Positions 1 to 4,469 of a stretch of 6,182 bases of DNA are shown here, piece by piece (positions within the stretch are counted from its first letter, which is position 1; each line of letters opens with the position of its first letter). The position numbers and the translations under genes are program-made. A model generated the notes under the pieces. It worked only from the letters and a program-made list of their open reading frames with translations. It had not been told where the DNA came from and searched no databases. The DNA is from Deltaproteobacteria bacterium (GTDB taxonomy: Bacteria > Desulfobacterota > Desulfobacteria > Desulfobacterales > SURF-7): assembly GCA_019307665.1 (NCBI GenBank), contig JAFDJC010000194.1, positions 1 through 6,182 of the forward strand, given 5' to 3'.

Positions 1-807
1 CTCGCAAAAAACCTTAAATCCGGAAGCAAAGGCGGTAATGTGGGCTCGATGACCATGAAGTCACAGTTCGGAATCGTGGAGGATCAACTGAGCGACGCGC
101 TGGAAAAAGGAGCTGGAATCGCTGCCGGGGGTGAGATAGATCGGGATAAACCAGGACTTTATTTCCCGCCCACAATTCTTACGGATACAACGCCTGATAT
201 GAAGATCAGGACTGATGAAACATTCGGTCCGCTGCTTCCGATTATCCCATATGATTCTATTTCAGAGGCCATAGAAATAGCGAACAGTACCGAATACGGA
301 CTTTCCGGAGCAATTTATACAAAAGACATGAATGAAGGCAGGCAAATCGCATCAAGGATAAAAACCGGTTCCATTAACATAAATGATTCATTAATAACTT
401 TTGCGATTCCTTCGCTTCCTTTTGGCGGTGTGAAACACTCGGGTGTCGGAACTTACCACAGCAAATCCGGTATTCGTGCATTTACAAATATTAAATCTGT
501 TACAGAGTTTAACTGGAATTTAAAAAGAGAGCTTTTCTGGTACCCGTTGCCTGAAGGGTGTGAAAAGGTTACTGCAAGTGCGATAACCGCATATTTTTCA
601 GGAAATATATTCACTAAATTAAAAGCATTGATCGATGCAATAATTCAGGTTTGGAATTTACGAAAAAAAGGCGCTGAAAGAGATAATGAATTTGAATCGA
701 TAAGCAGAAGCGTTGACTCTGAGGGTGCCTGTACATCATCAAGCACAGCCGAGCATGCACGGGCGGGTGCTGATGATGAGCCATGTGATGACGGAAGGTC
801 CGGATAG
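1..807 (+). CDS. Aldehyde dehydrogenase, C-terminal part (5' end outside window)
   Basis: NAD(P)-dependent aldehyde dehydrogenase, oxidising an aldehyde to the acid; the substrate cannot be told. The frame is open from base 1 (268 codons visible), so the GTG at 40 is an internal codon and not a start. Visible family signatures are DETFGPLLPI (codons from 214), where the Glu belongs to the cofactor-binding EIFGP-type motif, then an N-S-x-x-Y-G-L-S-G segment, and LPFGGVKHSGVG near the oligomerisation region. The catalytic Cys lies upstream and is not in the window. The part after this (FNWNLKRELFWYPLP and a following amphipathic segment to about base 672) resembles the C-terminus of class-3/coniferyl-type ALDHs, some of which associate with membranes. 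After that the protein continues for about 44 residues that are Ser/Gly/Asp-rich, contain two Cys and look unrelated to the family. This tail is encoded by GC-rich DNA with an inverted repeat. The family call is firm; the subfamily is inferred. Confidence 0.93.
   Translation, partial: LAKNLKSGSKGGNVGSMTMKSQFGIVEDQLSDALEKGAGIAAGGEIDRDKPGLYFPPTILTDTTPDMKIRTDETFGPLLPIIPYDSISEAIEIANSTEYGLSGAIYTKDMNEGRQIASRIKTGSININDSLITFAIPSLPFGGVKHSGVGTYHSKSGIRAFTNIKSVTEFNWNLKRELFWYPLPEGCEKVTASAITAYFSGNIFTKLKALIDAIIQVWNLRKKGAERDNEFESISRSVDSEGACTSSSTAEHARAGADDEPCDDGRSG
734..778. repeat. Imperfect inverted repeat inside the ALDH tail
   Basis: The left arm CATCATCAAGCAC (734-746) matches the reverse complement of the right arm GTGCTGATGATG (767-778), with one bulged A. 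A GCATGC palindrome sits in the loop. It lies within the last codons of the aldehyde dehydrogenase frame, in DNA richer in G+C than its surroundings. It may be a repeat element that extended the reading frame, or an early transcript-end hairpin. No T-run follows. Confidence 0.6.
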
Positions 808-836
808 GCGGGCTTTCATTGTTGCAACAAAGGACG

Positions 837-862
837 GCACTCCGCTTCTTTAAACGGAGTGC
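837..862 (+). terminator. Stem-loop after the ALDH gene, possible terminator
   Basis: GCACTCCG (837-844) pairs perfectly with CGGAGTGC (855-862) across a 10-base loop, 30 bases downstream of the aldehyde dehydrogenase stop. The stem is strong, but the following bases are not a T-run (the nearest run of T is about 30 bases further on). It is therefore not a canonical intrinsic terminator; it could protect the 3' end or be another intergenic palindrome. Confidence 0.4.
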
Positions 863-897
863 TCGACAGTATTCATAAATATTTTTGCGCTTTAAGG

Positions 898-1002
898 TTG
901 ACAGTCTCGTAAAAATCCATTTGTTGTCATTCCGGCGAAAGAGACTGTGTCATAATTCGTCATCCCGGCCAAGTCCCGTGAAACGGGGCACGAGCCGGGA
1001 TC
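898..1002. repeat. Composite intergenic palindromic repeat
   Basis: Two inverted repeats lie side by side. The first is TTGACAGTCTC (898-908) against GAGACTGT (941-948, followed by GTCA). The second is ATCCCGGC (962-969) against GCCGGGAT (994-1001), and it encloses a nested hairpin GTCCCGT-gaa-ACGGGGC (973-989). The two units also share a direct repeat: GTCATTCCGGCGAA (926-939) and GTCATCCCGGCCAA (959-972). The TCATTCCGGC...GCCGGGATCCAG pattern resembles dispersed intergenic repeats common in deltaproteobacterial genomes (recalled, not searched). It may be several elements inserted next to or into each other. Confidence 0.65.
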
Positions 1003-1048
1003 CAGAAGTGCCTGTTACAGGACTTTCCCCAAAAACAGAGCTTAAACA

Positions 1049-1249
1049 TTGGCAAACGTATTAAATTCGGTAGTTGAGCCGGGCTATCAAGTGGAAAAGC
1101 CATTTTTTGATAAATTTTCAAAATATTTTTTTAAAAAAATAAAATGGATGATGGGTGGTAATGGTCCGCCCAAGGCGGATTGCCAGTATCCGAAGGACAA
1201 GAAGATATCCAAAAAAATGTCTCTGCCGATATTCTCTTTCTCTACTTAA
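1049..1249 (+). CDS. Doubtful small ORF next to the repeat, unknown
   Basis: A 66-codon frame that would begin with TTG and has no ribosome binding site. I do not recognise the product. The first half (EPGYQVEKPFFDKFSKYF) looks somewhat protein-like. The second half is Lys-rich and runs through a hairpin (TCCGCC/GGCGGA at 1165-1179), as expected if the frame simply crosses repeat-derived DNA. It could be part of the repeat cassette starting near 898, a remnant of an older gene, or chance. It is listed only so the frame is on record. Confidence 0.15.
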   Translation: MANVLNSVVEPGYQVEKPFFDKFSKYFFKKIKWMMGGNGPPKADCQYPKDKKISKKMSLPIFSFST

Positions 1250-1640
1250 AACCTGCCGATTTTTGGTTTGATTTTTTGTTGTTTTGAAAATAAAATCACC
1301 ATTATTTGTTTAATTACAATTGGTTATATCTGGAAAAGATCACTACATAAGTGGTTTTCTGATAATGACAGATCAGCAAATTAAATTGCTTCATAACCGG
1401 GATTATTTTTTTCTCAGCATAAAAATTATTTTTTTTGCAAGCAATCTGGCCCTGAGGAAATCACAGATTTATAGAATCCAGGATTTCTATTATCTGAAAA
1501 TTGATTTCAAATCAGCTTTCCTGGCAATTCAACAAATATTTATACAGAAAATGTAAGTAGGTAGATAGCGGTAAGGATTACCAAGCAACATATTTAACAT
1601 GTGGAATAGCATATCAAGGATTTGATTGATCTGGATCTAT

Positions 1641-1657
1641 ATGATATTGCATATCAT
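1641..1657. promoter_or_regulatory. Perfect spaced palindrome before the ferritin-like gene
   Basis: ATGATAT-tgc-ATATCAT is a perfect 7-bp inverted repeat with a 3-base spacer, ending 11 bases before the start codon of the ferritin-like fragment and directly before its weak ribosome binding site (GAGAAG, 1658-1663). Its size and AT-rich character fit a dimeric repressor site, for example of the Fur/PerR family. That assignment is inference only; no promoter elements could be placed with confidence. Confidence 0.4.
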
Positions 1658-1668
1658 GAGAAGCTAAA

Positions 1669-1908
1669 ATGAATAAAGATGCCAATTCTCTCATTGAGGA
1701 ATCCATAAATCTTGAATTGAACGTCAGTGATACATATTTGCTTTTTCATAAGTTATTTCCAGACGACGGAGACATCTGGTGGGACTTGGCATTTGAAGAA
1801 AAGAACCATGCTTCAATTATTCAAGTAGGAACAAACTACCTGAGACTGGTAGATATGCGGAGCCAGCAAAAAAGCATTCAGACCTCTGGGAGGTTCAGGG
1901 GCAGTTGA
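1669..1908 (+). pseudogene. Truncated ferritin-like (rubrerythrin-superfamily) protein
   Basis: The first 50 or so residues look like the start of a small ferritin-like di-iron protein: helix A with Glu16 in INLELNVSDTY, then LFHKLFP, WWDLAFEEKNHA, which contains a Glu44-x-x-His47 iron-ligand motif. Family members are usually about 150 residues with a second pair of helices carrying another E-x-x-H; here the frame drifts into an unrelated tail after about residue 52 and stops at 79. I could not find the missing half in the other two frames downstream, so this looks like a deletion remnant and not a single frameshift. The ATG at 1669 has a modest ribosome binding site 5 bases upstream, so a short product may still be made. 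Two intact rubrerythrins follow on the same strand, so loss of function here could be tolerated. Confidence 0.6.
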
Positions 1909-1977
1909 ATAGCAGGTTTAATATCTAAATAAGGAAACCTCGTTGAAACAACTACTGACAATTCTAACGAAACAATT

Positions 1978-2004
1978 AAAATCACTGCATTGTGGCGATT
2001 TTTT
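1978..2004 (+). terminator. Weak AT-rich hairpin with T-run
   Basis: AAAATC (1978-1983) pairs with GATTTT (1997-2002) with imperfect inner pairing, and six T in a row (1999-2004) overlap and follow the stem. It lies between the ferritin-like remnant and the flavodoxin gene. The stem is mostly A-T and has an internal mismatch, so termination would be weak. The same stretch could instead be part of the flavodoxin promoter region. Confidence 0.3.
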
Positions 2005-2069
2005 GCTTTATATTAACTATAGTGAGCTTTTAATGGCTCTTTGAAAACGAATTTTCACCTAAACTATTA

Positions 2070-2080
2070 TGAGGAAAAAA
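2070..2080 (+). promoter_or_regulatory. Ribosome binding site that fixes the flavodoxin start
   Basis: TGAGGA (2070-2075) lies 5 bases before ATG 2081. An in-frame ATG at 2069 overlaps this site and has no Shine-Dalgarno of its own (CACCTAAACTATT upstream), so translation most likely begins at 2081. Confidence 0.75.
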
Positions 2081-2527
2081 ATGAAAAAAGTATTGATTGC
2101 TTACACCAGCAGAACCGGAAACACTGAAAAAATGGCAAACTATTTAGCTGAGGGCGTTAGAATTACAGGAAATGAGGCACAACTCGTAAAAACATCTGCC
2201 TTAAAAAATGCAGAACATCTGTCAGGATTTGATGGATATATTTTTGGGTGCCCTACATACCATAAAGATATGACTGGGGGTATGAAACAATTCCTTTTTG
2301 TAGCCGAGCAAGCTAACCTGTTAGGGAAGATCGGAGGTGCGTTTGGATCACATACGCATAGTGGTGAAGCAGCTCCTATGGTTTTTGAAACCATGCAGCA
2401 TGTGTTTAAAATGGATGTGGTAGACCTGGGTCCGTTAAACCTAACTGAAGCGCTAATGGAAACAGATGAGGGCATGAGGGCTTGTCACCAGTATGCGAAA
2501 GGGTTGTGCGAAAAATTGACCTCATAG
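2081..2527 (+). CDS. Flavodoxin
   Basis: Small FMN-binding electron-transfer protein of the cytoplasm, 148 residues, a normal flavodoxin length. It opens with a beta strand (KKVLIAYTS) followed by the FMN phosphate loop T-S-R-T-G-N-T (residues 9-15). The second FMN loop is GCPTYHKDMTGG (56-67), and the third is around AFGSHTHSGEA (87-97). The pattern, with a Ser-Gly-Glu after the third strand, is closest to the flavodoxin domains of the A-type flavoproteins (FprA/Roo), which reduce oxygen or NO, but here no metallo-beta-lactamase domain is attached. It stands 100 bases before the first rubrerythrin on the same strand, so it is a reasonable candidate to carry electrons for peroxide or oxygen reduction; that role is inferred from position. 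The start is set by a good ribosome binding site. Confidence 0.93.
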   Translation: MKKVLIAYTSRTGNTEKMANYLAEGVRITGNEAQLVKTSALKNAEHLSGFDGYIFGCPTYHKDMTGGMKQFLFVAEQANLLGKIGGAFGSHTHSGEAAPMVFETMQHVFKMDVVDLGPLNLTEALMETDEGMRACHQYAKGLCEKLTS

Positions 2528-2627
2528 CAAGGGAACGCATTTAGAGCACATAAGATAAAATATTGATGCTTTTTGAAAGTGATGCCAGCCATACAAACGT
2601 GTAAATTCAAAAAAAGAAAGGAAAAAA

Positions 2628-3125
2628 ATGAGTGATACTAAAAACAATTTGATGGAAGCCTTTGCCGGAGAGTCTCAAGCCAATAGAAAATATCTGGCTT
2701 TTGCCAAAAAAGCGGATCGAGAAGGGTTTACAAAAATTGCAATGCTATTTAGAGCCGCTGCGGAAGCCGAAACCGTACATGCCCATGCCCATTTAGGAGC
2801 TTTAAATGGTATCGGGGAAACCGCGGAGAACTTAAAGGCAGCCATAGCCGGTGAAACTGATGAATTTAAAAATATGTATCCCAAAATGATAGAAACCGCC
2901 ATATCAGAGGAAGAAAAAGTGGCTGAACGAAGTTTTCGCTTTGCAAACGAAGTTGAAAAAATCCATGCTCAATTATATCAAAAAGCATTGGACGGTATTG
3001 ACCACCCCCAGGATGTTGACTGTTACTATGTCTGTCCTGTATGCGGCAATACGGTTGAAAATGCAGCACCGGATTCCTGCCCTATATGCGGTGCACAATC
3101 AAAAGCGTTTTCAAAAGTAGAATAA
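2628..3125 (+). CDS. rbr: Rubrerythrin 1
   Basis: Rubrerythrin, a cytoplasmic non-haem di-iron peroxidase that reduces hydrogen peroxide to water in anaerobes. The 165 residues hold an N-terminal four-helix ferritin-like domain with the expected ligands: Glu15 (GESQANRKY), Glu48-x-x-His51 (EAETVHAHAH), Glu76 and Glu79 (GETDEF, before MYP), and Glu110-x-x-His113. A short C-terminal rubredoxin-like iron site follows: Cys136-x-x-Cys139 and Cys151-x-x-Cys154 (CPVCG and CPICGA). An extra Cys132 lies just before this site. The start has a good purine-rich ribosome binding site (GAAAGGA). The gene lies between the flavodoxin and the zinc-ribbon gene (26-base gap to the latter). All catalytic ligands are intact, so it should be active; the electron donor is not proven. 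Confidence 0.97.
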   Translation: MSDTKNNLMEAFAGESQANRKYLAFAKKADREGFTKIAMLFRAAAEAETVHAHAHLGALNGIGETAENLKAAIAGETDEFKNMYPKMIETAISEEEKVAERSFRFANEVEKIHAQLYQKALDGIDHPQDVDCYYVCPVCGNTVENAAPDSCPICGAQSKAFSKVE

Positions 3126-3151
3126 TGATCATTTTTTAATGAGGAGGCATC

Positions 3152-3355
3152 ATGAAATGCCCATATTGTGGTTGTAAAAATTTTTACGTTAAAAGCCCCG
3201 ATGATGAATATAGCGTGTATGAATTTACTTGCAATGATGGTGACATTTGTTTTGACGCCGATATAGATGAGGATGATGTTCCCAAAATCGATGATTCTAC
3301 AGAGGCCTATTGCAACAAGTGCGCATGGCACGGAAAAATAGAGGCATCAAAATAG
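3152..3355 (+). CDS. Small acidic zinc-ribbon protein, unknown function
   Basis: A 67-residue protein with a pair of Cys-x-x-Cys knuckles at both ends: Cys3/Cys6 (CPYCG) and Cys54/Cys57 (CNKCAWHG), as in a zinc ribbon or a rubredoxin-like metal site. Extra Cys residues occur at 8, 27 and 33. The middle is very acidic (FDADIDEDD then PKIDDSTEAY). I do not recognise a named family. The gene has an almost perfect ribosome binding site, GAGGAGG (3141-3147), and follows rubrerythrin 1 by 26 bases, so it is very likely translated and co-transcribed. Possible roles, all inferred, are a metal-binding adaptor, an iron-sulfur or zinc sensor, or a small electron carrier. The spacing between the Cys pairs (47 residues) is longer than in classical rubredoxin (about 30), so a Zn site is more likely. 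Confidence 0.85.
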   Translation: MKCPYCGCKNFYVKSPDDEYSVYEFTCNDGDICFDADIDEDDVPKIDDSTEAYCNKCAWHGKIEASK

Positions 3356-3395
3356 TTAAAGTGAATTGTATAAGTTGAGAAGTCTGGCTTAAAAG

Positions 3396-3420
3396 AAGAA
3401 TTATTCTTTAATAAATAATT
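3396..3420. promoter_or_regulatory. AT-rich palindrome, candidate operator
   Basis: AAGAAT-T-ATTCTT (3396-3408) is a perfect 13-bp palindrome. It overlaps a second inverted repeat, AATTATT (3399-3405) and AATAATT (3414-3420). It lies in the 94-base gap between the zinc-ribbon gene and the DUF5661-type gene, 30 to 54 bases before the latter's ATG. The symmetric AT-rich half-sites around one central base resemble Fur/PerR-family boxes (inference). If used, it would control an internal promoter for the last three genes. Confidence 0.4.
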
Positions 3421-3449
3421 TTAGATCAATAATAAAAGGAGAGAAGGTC

Positions 3450-3893
3450 ATGGAATTGCCGGAATATATAACTATTGATGAAGTAAAACGAATTTGCAAC
3501 GATATTGGCTTGCGTGACTGGTCCAGAATTACGGATCCAACTGTTTCAGGAGAAGAAGCATCCATGATACTCAATATTGTGAATACCCAAGGAATGAATA
3601 TTCCACTTGAGGCATTCCGAAAGGGTTTAGAAGTTGAGCTTGAACATGGAACAAGGTTTGAGGATGCAAATGTAACGAACAACCATCCAATCCTGACAGG
3701 AAAGATCGTTATCGCTCACCTTAAAGAGACTATGGACTATTATGAAAGAATCGAGGTGGCTGAAATCGAGGGAGATTTATTAAAAGCAGTTTTATCGAAA
3801 AATTTAGAAAAAATTGAATCGAAATACAAACTGCTCATAGAGGCCCAAAAATCACTGAACCAATCGGTTGCTAGCCAATTGAGGAAGGCTTGA
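3450..3893 (+). CDS. DUF5661-type protein, function unknown
   Basis: 147 residues, no signal peptide or membrane segment, so cytoplasmic. I recognise it as resembling the DUF5661 family from the core RKGLEVELEHG (57-67), then DANVTNNHPILTGKI (72-86) and AHLKETMDYYERI (89-101); this is from memory, without a search. Its function is not known to me. The conserved acidic and histidine residues (Glu61, Glu63, Glu65, His66, His79, His90, Glu93) would suit a metal site, but this is inference. Residues 104-147 are helical, charged and possibly coiled-coil, and look like an extension beyond the core. The N-terminal 50 residues begin with a helix (ITIDEVKRICNDIGL). The ATG at 3450 has a good ribosome binding site (AAAGGAGA). 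The gene precedes rubrerythrin 2 by 41 bases and probably shares its transcript, which points to a role in oxidative stress or iron handling. Confidence 0.85.
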   Translation: MELPEYITIDEVKRICNDIGLRDWSRITDPTVSGEEASMILNIVNTQGMNIPLEAFRKGLEVELEHGTRFEDANVTNNHPILTGKIVIAHLKETMDYYERIEVAEIEGDLLKAVLSKNLEKIESKYKLLIEAQKSLNQSVASQLRKA

Positions 3894-3934
3894 GTATAAT
3901 AGACCAGCTATGCTGGAGGTGGGGAGGAATTTAA

Positions 3935-4456
3935 ATGGGTAAGACAGAAGACAATTTAAAGGTGGCATTTGTTGGTGAATCTCAGGCAAGAAACAAGTAT
4001 AATTATTTTGCAGAAATCGCAAGAAAAGAAGGATATCATTATATCGCAAAAATTATTGAAGAAATCTCCGAAAATGAAAAATATCATGCATTGGAAGAAT
4101 ATAAATTATTATATGGGGAAAATAACACCGCGGTTAATTTAAAAGAAGCAATCGACGGCGAGGATTACGAGTCTGAAGAAATGTATCCAAAATTTGCGAT
4201 AGAAGCAGAAGTAGAAGGAAATACTGCGGCTGCCATCCTGTTTACCCAGATAGCAAAAATCGAAAAACATCATCGTGAGCAATTTAAACATCTTCTAAAA
4301 CTGGTCGAAACTGGTTCTGTCTTTAAACGGGAAAAACCCATTAAATGGAAATGCAGTATCTGCGGCTATATCTATGATGGAAACGAGCCGCCAAATCGAT
4401 GTCCCTACTGCAAAAGACCAAGAGAATATTATGAACCCGCCAATTTAGATGTATAA
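3935..4456 (+). CDS. rbr: Rubrerythrin 2
   Basis: A second rubrerythrin of 173 residues, clearly diverged from rubrerythrin 1 yet with every iron ligand at the same residue number: Glu15 (GESQARNKY), Glu48-x-x-His51 (ENEKYH), Glu76 and Glu79 (GEDYE, before MYP), and Glu110-x-x-His113. The C-terminal rubredoxin-like domain is of the more classical kind, with Trp138-Lys-Cys140-x-x-Cys143-Gly-Tyr (WKCSICGYIYDG) and Cys156-x-x-Cys159, ending in REYYEP. The ribosome binding site is GGAGGAA, 6 bases before ATG 3935. Its stop codon (4454-4456) borders the ribosome binding site of the next gene, so translation of the two is probably coupled. It is expected to reduce peroxide; the neighbouring rubredoxin-fusion enzyme is a possible redox partner (inference). 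Confidence 0.97.
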   Translation: MGKTEDNLKVAFVGESQARNKYNYFAEIARKEGYHYIAKIIEEISENEKYHALEEYKLLYGENNTAVNLKEAIDGEDYESEEMYPKFAIEAEVEGNTAAAILFTQIAKIEKHHREQFKHLLKLVETGSVFKREKPIKWKCSICGYIYDGNEPPNRCPYCKRPREYYEPANLDV

Positions 4457-4469
4457 AGGAGAAAAAAAG
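4456..4469 (+). promoter_or_regulatory. Ribosome binding site that fixes the fusion gene's start
   Basis: AAGGAG (4456-4461) stands 8 bases before ATG 4470. An in-frame ATG at 4449 would overlap the end of rubrerythrin 2, has no Shine-Dalgarno of its own and adds only MYKGEKK, which is the translation of the ribosome binding site itself. The protein starting MARYICQVC from 4470 begins directly at a rubredoxin domain, as expected. Confidence 0.85.

Larger units (their letters stand above)
808..1668. other. Gene-poor, repeat-rich intergenic region
   Basis: No convincing gene is present in these roughly 860 bases on either strand. The left third holds a 12-bp perfect palindrome TTGTTGCAACAA (819-830), a stem-loop at 837-862, and a composite palindromic repeat at about 898-1002. 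The middle holds a TCCGCC/GGCGGA hairpin (1165-1179). The rest is AT-rich and carries only low-complexity reading frames lacking ribosome binding sites, plus small hairpins such as CAGAT...ATCTG (1464-1496). This separates the aldehyde dehydrogenase from the ferritin-like/rubrerythrin genes, which probably form a separate transcription unit. Confidence 0.7.

Noticed and set aside
1320..1556. 78-codon frame starting with TTG in the AT-rich spacer
   Set aside because: There is no ribosome binding site, the composition is Ile/Phe/Lys-rich as expected from AT-rich noncoding DNA, it runs through small hairpins, and it shows no recognisable motif.
1990..2023. Possible sigma-70 promoter (TTGTGG with TTAACT or TATAGT) before the flavodoxin
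   Set aside because: The -35 and -10 candidates match the consensus poorly and only one pairing has normal spacing; it cannot be separated from background in AT-rich DNA.
2140..2475. Minus-strand frame of 111 codons opposite the flavodoxin
   Set aside because: It lies entirely within a clear flavodoxin gene and its translation has no family features; it is the complement of a real coding frame.
3026..3331. Minus-strand frame of 101 codons across rubrerythrin 1 and the zinc-ribbon gene
   Set aside because: It is opposite two well-supported genes and has no recognisable motif.
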